Part shown: in pieces, positions 48,556 through 55,465 of the stretch
Layout: every line of letters starts with the position of its first letter
Numbering within the stretch: the stretch's first letter is position 1
Assembly: GCA_046350295.1 (NCBI GenBank)
Contig: JAXMAR010000014.1
Span: 62,001 to 126,000 of the forward strand
Direction of reading: 5' to 3'
Source: JAXMAR01 sp046350295
GTDB taxonomy: Bacteria; Planctomycetota; Planctomycetia; Gemmatales; Gemmataceae
Length of the DNA stretch: 64,000 nt
Translations under genes and position numbers: made by a program
Notes under the pieces: generated by a model
Told to the model about the DNA's origin: nothing
Databases searched by the model: none
The model's input: the letters and a program-made list of their open reading frames with translations, nothing else

Positions 48556-48909
48556 ATGCCCCTCACCACCAACACCACCGTCGACGCCTACCGCGGCGCC
48601 AACACGCCGCCCGCCGCTCCCGATGTCGCCGCCGTCGCCGGCTATCTGCGCTGCGTCTATCCCCAGGGCTACGAGCCGGGCGAAGGGAGCAGCGGCGCCA
48701 CCCAGATCACGCACGTCTTCGACGTCCCGCTCGCCGCCGACATCCGTGACGGCGCCCAGACTCCCGGCACGCCCGGCGGCGACCTGCTCTACGTCCCGGA
48801 CCAGAACGGCCCCCTCGTCTTCAACGTCATCTTCGTCGCCAGGATCGGCGACATCCGCCGCTGCTGGCTCCGCCGCGCCAGCGTCGTTTTCCCCACCACC
48901 ACCCTGTGA
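48556..48909 (+). CDS. Phage-module protein, unknown
   Basis: A 117-residue protein: NTTVDAYRGANTPPAAPDVA, GYLRCVYPQGYEPGEGSSGA, ITHVFDVPLAADIRD and VFNVIFVARIGDIRRCWLRR. It is probably a small head-closure or structural accessory protein judged by position; no family is recognised. It is followed by the small membrane protein with a seven-base gap, so the two are likely co-transcribed. Confidence 0.65.
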   Translation: MPLTTNTTVDAYRGANTPPAAPDVAAVAGYLRCVYPQGYEPGEGSSGATQITHVFDVPLAADIRDGAQTPGTPGGDLLYVPDQNGPLVFNVIFVARIGDIRRCWLRRASVVFPTTTL

Positions 48910-48915
48910 GCCGCC

Positions 48916-49134
48916 ATGACCAGCATCCCCGCCAACGGCGCCGGCCAGAAGGGCCTCTTCTGGATCAGCGGCGCCATCCTCGCCCCCGTCTTCCTCGCCA
49001 CCTTCGGGCTTCTGCTCAACACGACCGTGGGCAACGCCCAGCGCGTCGCCACCCTCGAAGCCGAGTTCCAGGCCATCAAACGCGAGCTGGACGGCATCGC
49101 TGGCAAGCTCGACCGCCTCCTGGAACGCCACTGA
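48916..49134 (+). CDS. Small membrane protein with coiled coil (holin/spanin-like position)
   Basis: A 72-residue protein with one membrane segment (LFWISGAILAPVFLATFGLL) and a C-terminal amphipathic helix (VATLEAEFQAIKRELDGIAG, KLDRLLER) that can form a coiled coil. By size and topology it could be a holin or a haemolysin-XhlA-like lysis accessory protein, but family evidence is lacking. Confidence 0.65.
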   Translation: MTSIPANGAGQKGLFWISGAILAPVFLATFGLLLNTTVGNAQRVATLEAEFQAIKRELDGIAGKLDRLLERH

Positions 49135-49206
49135 CGGCCCCCCGTCTAGCGCTCGCGCGACACCTCGCGTGCAACACATCTTCACGCAATTGCAACATCC
49201 CCGCCG

Positions 49207-49251
49207 CTCCCCTCTCCCCGCTTCGGGGGAGAGGGGTCGGGGTGAGGGGTA
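49207..49251. repeat. GC-rich REP-like palindrome, copy 2
   Basis: CTCCCCTCTCCCCGCTTCGG with GGAGAGGGG arm and GGGGTGAGGGG tail, same family as 42417-42462. Confidence 0.85.
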
Positions 49252-49292
49252 GCAATCCTTGAACAACAACGCCGTCCCGTCGGAGAACCTCC

Positions 49293-50045
49293 ATGAAGCG
49301 CCTCCTCACCACGCTTTTGCTCGTCCCCGTCCTCTTCAGCGCCCTCGCGCTCACCGCCCAGGAACCCCCGCCGCAGCCGCCCCTCCCGCCCAGCCTCGAC
49401 CCCGCCGCCGCCGTCGTCCGCATCAAGAGCCACGGCGCCTCCGCCACCATCATCGGGACCACCAAGGACAAATCCTACATCCTCGGCTGCGCTCACATGC
49501 TCGAAGACGCTTCGGGCAAGCCGAGCGACGCGGTCCGCAAAAAGAAGCTCGTCATCGACGGCCTCGCTCAGCCCCACGCCCCACGCAAGCTCGCCGCCGC
49601 CCGCCTCCTCGCCTGGGACCACAGCCTCGACCTCTCCCTCATCGAGATCGACAACGGCCCGTTCCTCTACATCCCCGTCGCCCCGCCCGGCCACAAGCCG
49701 TCGCGCAACCTCCGCTCGATGGGTTACGACAACATGGCCTGGCCCATCACGAATCACGCCGCCACGCTCCTCTCCGTCGAAGGCATGACCACCTACACCC
49801 GCGAGAAGCCCTGGCACGGCCGCTCCGGCGGCGGCCTCATCGACTGCCAGCATCGCTACGTCATCGGCGTCGTCCAGGGCTACGAAGTCGGCGGCATGCA
49901 ACGCGGCATCTACGTCAGCCATGCCGCCATCATCACGTTCCTCGGGAAGCACAAGCCCGACCTTCTTCCCGCCGCCGCAGCCACCGACCCCTGGCCCCTG
50001 TCGCGCCGCACGCCCTTCGAATGGTGTCCGCCCAGCGGCGTGTGA
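49293..50045 (+). CDS. Secreted trypsin-like serine protease
   Basis: A 250-residue protein with a signal peptide (MKRLLTTLLLVPVLFSALAL), a Pro-rich linker (PPPQPPLPPS) and a trypsin-like domain. The triad can be placed at H68 (LGCAHML), D113 (HSLDLSLIEI) and S178 (HGRSGGGLID). GRSGGG is the nucleophile loop and VVQGYEVGG follows. A secreted protease is unusual in a capsid gene cluster; it may be cargo, or be involved in cell-envelope digestion. C-terminal tail after residue 225 is Pro-rich. Confidence 0.85.
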   Translation: MKRLLTTLLLVPVLFSALALTAQEPPPQPPLPPSLDPAAAVVRIKSHGASATIIGTTKDKSYILGCAHMLEDASGKPSDAVRKKKLVIDGLAQPHAPRKLAAARLLAWDHSLDLSLIEIDNGPFLYIPVAPPGHKPSRNLRSMGYDNMAWPITNHAATLLSVEGMTTYTREKPWHGRSGGGLIDCQHRYVIGVVQGYEVGGMQRGIYVSHAAIITFLGKHKPDLLPAAAATDPWPLSRRTPFEWCPPSGV

Positions 50046-50124
50046 CGTTGAAAGAAAGCGTCCCGTGTGGATGCCCCTTCTTGGATCAATCACTCCCACC
50101 ACTCACCACTCACCAAGAGCAACC

Positions 50125-50806
50125 ATGAACCCCAAACCCGGCTACAAGTCGACCGAGTTTTGGCTCTCGCTCATCACCCAGGCCCTTGGCTTCGCGATGC
50201 TGCTCGGCTTCGTCTCCGCCAACGAGTCGCGCACGCTCGAAGAGTCGCTCGGCAAGGCGATCGCGGCGATCTTCACCATAATCGCCTCCGGCAAGACCGC
50301 CATCGAATACATCCGCAGCCGCACCGCCCTGAAAAGCGAGGGCGACAAACCCGGGCCACCGGGCGGGTTTCCGCGCGTCGCCGCCTGCGTCGCGATCATC
50401 TTGGGCGCCGCCGCCCTGGTTGCCGGGCCTCTGGTAAGTACCGCACAGGCCCAGCCGTTCCTGCCGTGGCGGCATCAGGTGAACGAGCGCCTCAAGTTCC
50501 AGGAGAAGCTGATCCAGGAGCTGATGTCGCAGCGCGCCGCCCCGGCGCCCACGCAGCCGCCGTTGATCGTGCTGCCGATCCCCGGTACGCCCAAGCAAGA
50601 CCTGCCCATCGGCGGCCTGCCCAAGCAAGACCTGCCGATCGGCGGCGAGCCAACTGGCGCCGCCGATCGAAGGCGTCCCCCGGCAAGAGCTGCCGCCCGG
50701 TGGGACGCCGAAGCAAGACTTACCCCTCACGCCACCGGGGGACCTGCAGCCTGAGCGTGATGCGCGCCCTCGGGCCCGTCTGGATCATGACCCTCACCGC
50801 CGCTGA
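50125..50806 (+). pseudogene. Holin-like membrane protein, frameshifted repeat tail
   Basis: N-terminal region KSTEFWLSLITQALGFAMLL with IAAIFTIIASGKTAIEYIRS is typical of a planctomycete phage-holin-like protein; a second hydrophobic stretch (ACVAIILGAAALVAGPLVS) follows. The C-terminus has PKQDLPIGG repeats. The open frame runs on to 50754, but the repeat tail continues one frame over (PIEGVPRQELPPGGTPKQDL) to TGA at 50804, implying an indel near 50655. Holins open the inner membrane for lysis; that role is inferred from topology only. Confidence 0.65.
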
Positions 50807-50815
50807 TCCCTCTTC

Positions 50816-50845
50816 GTTTAGCCCCGGTTCAAAGAACCGGGGCGG
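50816..50845. repeat. GTTTAGCC-GGTTC palindrome, copy 6
   Basis: GTTTAGCCCCGGTTC, AAA, GAACCGGGGCGG: nearly perfect palindrome directly before the second MITE-like element. Confidence 0.85.
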
Positions 50846-50848
50846 CGC

Positions 50849-51145
50849 GGTGGCATGCTTTTGGGGGTGCCAGCAAGGGTCGAGGTACATTCGGCTCACA
50901 CCCCAAAAGCATGCTTGGCCGTGTCCCTCAGACCGTTCAACTTTGCCGGCCGCACGTCGCGCCAAGCATGCTTTTGCGGTGTGAGCCGGCATTTCAACGA
51001 ACCTCGCCCGGACCCCCAAAAGCATGCTTGGCCGTGTCCCTCAGACCGTTCAACTTTGCCGGCCGCACGTCGCGCCAAGCATGCTTTTGCGGTGTGAGCC
51101 GGCATTTCAACGAACCTCGCCCGGACCCGCAAAAGCATGCCACCC
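50849..51145. mobile_element. MITE-like element with an internal 113-base tandem duplication
   Basis: Ends GGTGGCATGCTTTTGGGGGT and CGCAAAAGCATGCCACCC match the 48290-48473 element. Internally, a unit of 113 bases starting at CAAAAGCATGC recurs at 50904, 51017 and (partial) 51130. The repeat contains TGGCCGTGTCCCTCAGACCG and GTCGCGCCAAGCATGCTTTT. Confidence 0.88.
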
Positions 51146-51212
51146 ATGCCACCCGGACCGGCGCCATCTACGAACAAGGAATCCAACCCCATCCACCGAC
51201 GGAGCCTCCCCC

Positions 51213-51578
51213 ATGGAAAAAATCCTCGTCATGAACGTCGCCGCCCAGCTTGCCCAGGCCGTCGCCACCAACTTCCCCGACAACTTGCCCATCGATCCGG
51301 AGATCAAGGACCCCAACCTGCGCGCCATGAACCTCGCCGTCTGGGAGGAGTTCCGCATCTTCTACCGCGCCGTCGTCCAGGCCCTCAGCGACGAAACCTC
51401 CTGGCCCAGCCCGCAGATTCCCACCGGCAGCCTTCTCCCCAACCTCGTGCAAAGCCTCGCCCCGATCTTCGCCAACAACCCGCAGATCCAGACCCTCCTC
51501 AACGGCCTCCTGAACGCCATCCCGAAACCGGCCGCCGCGCCCACCGGCCCGCTGCCCGACCCCGGGCAAAAGAAGTAG
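51213..51578 (+). CDS. Hypothetical phage-module protein
   Basis: A 121-residue acidic, helical protein (MEKILVMNVAAQLAQAVATN, RAMNLAVWEEFRIFYRAVVQ, IQTLLNGLLNAIPKPAAAP). No family is recognised and no signal peptide is present. It lies between the MITE-like element and the ParB-like gene. Confidence 0.65.
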   Translation: MEKILVMNVAAQLAQAVATNFPDNLPIDPEIKDPNLRAMNLAVWEEFRIFYRAVVQALSDETSWPSPQIPTGSLLPNLVQSLAPIFANNPQIQTLLNGLLNAIPKPAAAPTGPLPDPGQKK

Positions 51579-51587
51579 CCGCCCGAC

Positions 51588-51653
51588 TCGCCCTCCGGGG
51601 GCTTACGCCGCCCGGCTCGCCCCACTCACCACTCACCACTCACCACTCACCAA
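51588..51653. repeat. Half GGCGAGCCGGGCGGCG element followed by CACTCACC array
   Basis: CCCTCCGGGGGCTTACGCCG with CCCGGCTCGCC, then (CACTCAC)n from 51621 to 51653, ending three bases before the ParB ATG. Confidence 0.85.
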
Positions 51654-51655
51654 GC

Positions 51656-52210
51656 ATGCTCCGCAACCGCATCAAAGACCACCGCCGCGTCCGGGCCGGC
51701 GATCTCGTGCCGCACGAGCTCAACCCGCGCACCCACACCGACCTCCAGCGCCGCGCCTTGCAAATGCTCTACGACGAGATCGGCTTCGCCCGCTCCCTCC
51801 TCGCCTACGAGCTGCCCGATGGCCGGCTCAAGCTGATCGACGGCCACCTGCGCCGCGATATGACGCCGGACGAGCTGGTCGACGTGGAGGTGCTCGACGT
51901 CTCCGATGCCGAGGCCCGCGCCCTCCTCCTCGCCATCGACCCCCTCGCCCAACTCGCCGGCTACGAGGCCGGGACGCTCGCCGAGCTGCGTCGCATCGCC
52001 GAGGCCGACAGCGCCGCGGCGCGCTCGCTCTGGGAAGTCCTCCAGGACGCGAGCAAGAAGACGCGGCGCGAGCTCGACCGCACGCGGGCTGAGGAGGCGC
52101 CCGCAGAACGCTACCTCGTGCTCATCGAGTGCGAAGACGAAGAACAACAACGCGACCTGCTCGAACGCTTCGCGCGCGAAGGACTCACCTGTCACGCGAA
52201 GATGGGGTAA
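51656..52210 (+). CDS. ParB N-terminal-domain protein
   Basis: A 184-residue protein with a ParB/Srx-type N-terminal domain: GDLVPHELNPRTHTDLQRRA and LKLIDGHLRRDMTPDELVDV (the GHLRR loop corresponds to GGHRR of ParB, where CTP is bound in canonical ParB). A helical tail (LWEVLQDASKKTRRELDR) follows. There is no ParA or centromere-like site. Phage-borne ParB-like proteins are found beside terminases, modification enzymes and ABC ATPases; here it precedes the ABC-GNAT fusion and terS. The start at 51656 follows a CACTCACC leader. Confidence 0.85.
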   Translation: MLRNRIKDHRRVRAGDLVPHELNPRTHTDLQRRALQMLYDEIGFARSLLAYELPDGRLKLIDGHLRRDMTPDELVDVEVLDVSDAEARALLLAIDPLAQLAGYEAGTLAELRRIAEADSAAARSLWEVLQDASKKTRRELDRTRAEEAPAERYLVLIECEDEEQQRDLLERFAREGLTCHAKMG

Positions 52211-52282
52211 CGACAAACTCGATTCCCCGTTCTCGGTTCTCCGTTCTTCATTGGCCCGCCCTCCTCGAAACGCCTCCATCCC

Positions 52283-54256
52283 ATGCACATCCTCCTCGAA
52301 GCCCCCATCGCCGATACGCCGCGCGTCCAGCAGGTACGCGGCCTCTTCGACCTCCCGGCCGAGAAGTCCAGCCGCGTCGAGTGGAACGTTGACCTCCCGC
52401 TGGACGCCAAACCCTGGCACATCGGCCTCATCGTCGGCCCGTCCGGCTGCGGCAAGACGACGATCGCCCAGCATCTCTTCCGCGACGCACGGGTTCATCT
52501 CGCGGACGCGGACGCTCCGGAGGCTGACGCCGCCCGGCTCGCCTTCGCCCGTGGCAGTGTCGTCGACGCCTTCCCCGAATCCATGTCGATCCGCGACATC
52601 GCTCTCCTGCTCTCCTCGGTCGGCTTCGCCGCGCCGCCCGCCTGGCTCCGCCCATTCTCCGTGCTCTCGACCGGGCAGAAGTTCCGTGTCACGCTCGCCT
52701 GGCTCCTCGCCGCCACGCCGCCCGCGCAAACCATCGTCTTCGACGAGTACACCAGCGTCGTCGATCGCACCGTCGCCCAGATCGGCAGCGCCGCCGTCTC
52801 GAAGGTCATCCGTCAGCGCAACCAGCGCTTCGTCGCCGTTACCTGCCACGACGACGTCGAAGATTGGCTCCAGCCAGACTGGGTCTATCGCCCCGCCGAG
52901 AACCTCTTCGCCTGGAGGCGGCTTCGGCGTCGCCCGACCATCGATCTCGACGTCGTTCGTGTCCAGGCATCGGCGTGGCCGCTGTTCGCACCGCATCACT
53001 ATCTGAACGCGCGGCTGGCGGCGTCGGCGGTCTGTTTCCTGGCGACGTGGCGCGAGCGCCCGGTCGCCTTCTCCGCCTGGCTGCCGCATTTCGGACCAGG
53101 GCCAAGGACGCGGCGCGAGCATCGCACCGTCACGCTGCCGGACTACCAGGGCGTCGGCGCCGGCAACGCCCTCTCCGACTTCGTCGCCTCCCTCTGGACC
53201 GGCCTCGGTTATCGCGCCACCTCGACGACGACCCATCCCGCGATGATCCGTTCCCGCCTCGCCTCCGCGAACTGGCGCATGCACCGCCGGCCCTCCTTCG
53301 CCCGCGGCAACGAACGCACGACGAGACACGCCACGACACGCCTCACGGCCGGCTTCACCTACACCGGCCCGGCGCTGCCTCCGGTCGCCGCCCGGGCGCT
53401 GCTGGAGGTTCTTCAGCCCCAACGGGGCGGCAGCCAACAGCCAGGGCGTGAGCCCCTGGAACGGCGTCGTCGCGAGTCGGCACAAGCCCTGAAAGGGCGA
53501 CAGATCCGCTGCGGCGGCCACGACGCTACCGCCCCTTCGGGGCTTGGTGATCGCGCGGCCCCTCTCCAGGGGCTGACGCCCCTGGCTATTGGCTGCCCGC
53601 CCCGTTGGGGCTCAAGACACGGCATGTATCGCTCCGGAACACGGGTCGCGACGGAGCGTGACAGCACGTCGTCATTCAGCTTCGGTCCTGTTGGTATTCC
53701 GTTCTGGTTGCGGTCAATCGAGTCGTCCCATGTCCAAGAAACCCCGTCTCACTGCTCACCTGCGCCAGCAGATCCTGGCCGGCATCCGCTCGGGCGGCTA
53801 TCCGCAGATCGCCGCCGAGGCCTGGGGTGTCAGCGCCGCTCTGCTGCAAAGCTGGCTCGATCGCGGCCGGGGCGACAAGGCGCGCGAGCCGTACGTCTCC
53901 TTCGCCGCCGCTGTCGCCCAGGCACAGGCGCAGGCCCGGCTGCGGGCCGAGGTCGCCCTCTTCGACGACGACCCGCGCATCTGGCTCCAGCACGGCCCCG
54001 GCCGCGAAACACGCGACCAGCCCGGCTGGTCCGCCCCGGTCAAGCCCGCCGACACGGCGGCCGCCGCGACCAACCCCTTCCTCGACCCGCATTTCATGGC
54101 CCTCCTCAACGACATGCGATCGCTGCTGGAACCCCAGCCCGAGCTGCACGCCCGGTTCAGCGACCTCATCGACGGCCACAGGCAAGCGGCGCTCAAACGC
54201 CGCTGAAGACACATCCCATCTATCCATCCGGAGAACAGCCATGTCCGACACCCTGA
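52283..54256 (+). CDS. ABC-ATPase fused to a GNAT-type acetyltransferase; 3' end run through a palindromic repeat
   Basis: Residues about 30-210 form an ABC ATPase: Walker A GPSGCGKTT (52-60), signature LSTGQ (128-132), Walker B TIVFDEY (150-156) and His-switch CHDD. There are no membrane segments, so it is not a transporter. Residues about 235-365 form a GNAT-like domain with YQGVGAGN (288-295) as the acetyl-CoA loop and STTTHPAMIRSRLASANWRM. Phage GNAT-like proteins next to ABC/ParB genes could be Mom-like DNA modifiers; this is a hypothesis. After about residue 375 the frame enters the inverted repeat at 53414-53612 and then overlaps terS in another frame, so the natural stop was probably near 53420-53450. 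Confidence 0.75.
   Translation: MHILLEAPIADTPRVQQVRGLFDLPAEKSSRVEWNVDLPLDAKPWHIGLIVGPSGCGKTTIAQHLFRDARVHLADADAPEADAARLAFARGSVVDAFPESMSIRDIALLLSSVGFAAPPAWLRPFSVLSTGQKFRVTLAWLLAATPPAQTIVFDEYTSVVDRTVAQIGSAAVSKVIRQRNQRFVAVTCHDDVEDWLQPDWVYRPAENLFAWRRLRRRPTIDLDVVRVQASAWPLFAPHHYLNARLAASAVCFLATWRERPVAFSAWLPHFGPGPRTRREHRTVTLPDYQGVGAGNALSDFVASLWTGLGYRATSTTTHPAMIRSRLASANWRMHRRPSFARGNERTTRHATTRLTAGFTYTGPALPPVAARALLEVLQPQRGGSQQPGREPLERRRRESAQALKGRQIRCGGHDATAPSGLGDRAAPLQGLTPLAIGCPPRWGSRHGMYRSGTRVATERDSTSSFSFGPVGIPFWLRSIESSHVQETPSHCSPAPADPGRHPLGRLSADRRRGLGCQRRSAAKLARSRPGRQGARAVRLLRRRCRPGTGAGPAAGRGRPLRRRPAHLAPARPRPRNTRPARLVRPGQARRHGGRRDQPLPRPAFHGPPQRHAIAAGTPARAARPVQRPHRRPQASGAQTPLKTHPIYPSGEQPCPTP
53414..53612. 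repeat. Inverted repeat of about 46 bases interrupting the ABC-GNAT gene end
   Basis: Left arm 53414-53459 (AGCCCCAACGGGGCGG, then CAGCCAACAGCCAGGG) and right arm 53565-53612 with the complementary order; a few mismatches. The 105-base centre holds GCCCTGAAAGGGC and GCCCCTTCGGGGC hairpins. Confidence 0.88.
53730..54206 (+). CDS. Terminase small subunit-like DNA-binding protein
   Basis: A 158-residue protein with an N-terminal HTH region (RLTAHLRQQILAGIRSGGYP, IAAEAWGVSAALLQSWLDRG), typical of phage terminase small subunits, then SFAAAVAQAQAQARLRAEVA and DPRIWLQHGPGRETRDQPG. The small subunit recognises phage DNA and delivers it to the large subunit. Here it lies 17 kb downstream of terL, instead of directly upstream. 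ATG 53730 (MSKKPRL) was chosen because the upstream extension is only repeat sequence. Confidence 0.8.
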   Translation: MSKKPRLTAHLRQQILAGIRSGGYPQIAAEAWGVSAALLQSWLDRGRGDKAREPYVSFAAAVAQAQAQARLRAEVALFDDDPRIWLQHGPGRETRDQPGWSAPVKPADTAAAATNPFLDPHFMALLNDMRSLLEPQPELHARFSDLIDGHRQAALKRR

Positions 54257-54456
54257 CCCGCCTCATCGACCCTGGCTTCGCTCGCCTGGAGCGCCGCGAG
54301 AAACACACGATGGACGACGAGCTTGGCCCCGCGCCGTGCCCGCACTGCGGCTACTCGCTCGTCGCCCGCGTCGGCGCCGCCGGCCCGTACTTCTTCTGTC
54401 TCTGCGTCGAACGGCGGGACAGGGCGGCGTCACGGATCGTTCGTGAAACGGCATAG
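54241..54456 (+). CDS. Small zinc-ribbon protein
   Basis: A 71-residue protein with APCPHCGYSLVARVGAAG and FFCLCVERRD, a CxxC...CxC zinc ribbon. No partner domain is seen. It lies 34 bases after terS and may close the module operon. About 175 bases without a gene follow (54457-54631), which contain the DUF2335 promoter. Confidence 0.65.
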   Translation: MSDTLTRLIDPGFARLERREKHTMDDELGPAPCPHCGYSLVARVGAAGPYFFCLCVERRDRAASRIVRETA

Positions 54457-54575
54457 GCTTTGCCGAATTTGCGGGCAAAGGCTTTTCCTGGGGGTGATCA
54501 TGCGAACAATTTTCGGGCTTTCCTGTGTCCCATAAGATGAAGTAAGGGGAGGTGTTCAGCGCCGGCAGAAAGCCG

Positions 54576-54604
54576 TTGACAGAGCATCGGTGCTGCTCTA
54601 TCCT
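54576..54604 (+). promoter_or_regulatory. Sigma-70 type promoter upstream of DUF2335 pair
   Basis: TTGACA (54576-54581), 17-base spacer and TATCCT (54599-54604), 28 bases ahead of ATG 54632. Confidence 0.7.
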
Positions 54605-54631
54605 TCCTAAACCGCCAACCTGAGTGACAAA

Positions 54632-54871
54632 ATGAGTACCCTTTCGACCTTTCTCTTCGCTGAGCCTTCCTTTGCGGAAGGCATGGCGCGAGCCATTGAC
54701 CTTGGCGGCACACTGAACGAGTATAATCGTTCTCCATCCGGCGAGTTGGCCGACTATTTTGCTCTGAGCGCCGATTGGCGAGCGGTCGGTTGTGATTTGC
54801 AGGTTGCAGCCGACAAGGTGAGTCAGGACGTAGCCAGTGTCAAAAAGCTCTCGGCGAAGGAAAAAGCATGA
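54632..54871 (+). CDS. Small partner of DUF2335 protein
   Basis: A 79-residue protein (MSTLSTFLFAEPSFAEGMAR, DLGGTLNEYNRSPSGELADY, DWRAVGCDLQVAADKVSQDV), similar to short proteins that I recall being encoded just upstream of DUF2335 genes. Function is unknown. Composition is less GC-rich than neighbours. A near-consensus promoter lies upstream, and its 3' end is close to the DUF2335 start. Confidence 0.7.
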   Translation: MSTLSTFLFAEPSFAEGMARAIDLGGTLNEYNRSPSGELADYFALSADWRAVGCDLQVAADKVSQDVASVKKLSAKEKA

Positions 54872-54914
54872 GAGAAGAAAGGGGCGGCGTCATGCCGCTC
54901 CTCCCGTTTTCGTC

Positions 54915-55355
54915 ATGCCAAATCACCCCGCTACTCAGCCGCCTTCCGAAAGCCAGCTGATTTTGCAGCGGCAAGAGCTTCGGGCAACTCAGTTCTCCGG
55001 TCCCCTTCCGCCCCCCGACATTCTCGAAGAATACGAAAAGTTGCTGCCCGGTGCGGCCGAGCGGATCTTCGCCGCCTTCGAGAAACAGACCGAACACCGG
55101 CAGTCGCTCGAAAAGCATGTCGTCAAAGACGACACCCGAAGATCGTGGGCGGGGCTGGTCGCCGCATTCTTACTCGCGTCTTTCTGCGTTATCGGCGGGG
55201 TGATTTGCGTTCTTCACGGGCACACGGCGGCTGGGGCGACAATAGCAACGGCTTCAGTCGCCACCCTCGCCGCCGTCTTTGTGTACGGTAGCAATCTTCG
55301 GGCGAAGGAACGACAGGCCAAGGCGGCAGAACAGATGGTCCCGAAGAAAAAGTAG
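54915..55355 (+). CDS. DUF2335 membrane protein
   Basis: A 146-residue protein matching DUF2335: QFSGPLPPPDILEEYEKLLP, AAERIFAAFEKQTEHRQSLE followed by two membrane segments (LVAAFLLASFCVIGGVICVL and ATIATASVATLAAVFVYGS). DUF2335 proteins have two C-terminal helices after a cytosolic region and unknown function. ATG 54915 is used; an in-frame GTG at 54837 would add a very basic 26 residues and overlap the partner gene. Confidence 0.8.
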   Translation: MPNHPATQPPSESQLILQRQELRATQFSGPLPPPDILEEYEKLLPGAAERIFAAFEKQTEHRQSLEKHVVKDDTRRSWAGLVAAFLLASFCVIGGVICVLHGHTAAGATIATASVATLAAVFVYGSNLRAKERQAKAAEQMVPKKK

Positions 55356-55465
55356 TCAGGCCGCCGGGCTAATCTCAGGCGGGTCGGCCGGCGCTTGTCG
55401 AAGCTTCGCCTTTCTGATAACAAGCGCTCCGGTGGAGAGATTCATTTCCTCTGGACGCCGACGCC

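Noticed and set aside
48916..50806. Firm annotation as a holin-endolysin cassette
   Set aside because: The membrane topology fits, but no recognisable peptidoglycan hydrolase lies next to these genes; the protease is trypsin-like.
50904..51145. Possible CRISPR-like repeats
   Set aside because: The 113-base units are tandem and nearly identical with no variable spacers; they belong to the MITE-like element.
44101..51653. CACTCACC arrays as CRISPR or rho-independent terminators
   Set aside because: The units are too short for CRISPR and have no dyad symmetry or U-tract.
52283..54256. ABC gene as part of a membrane transporter
   Set aside because: No permease gene or membrane segment is nearby, and the ATPase is fused to a GNAT-type domain.
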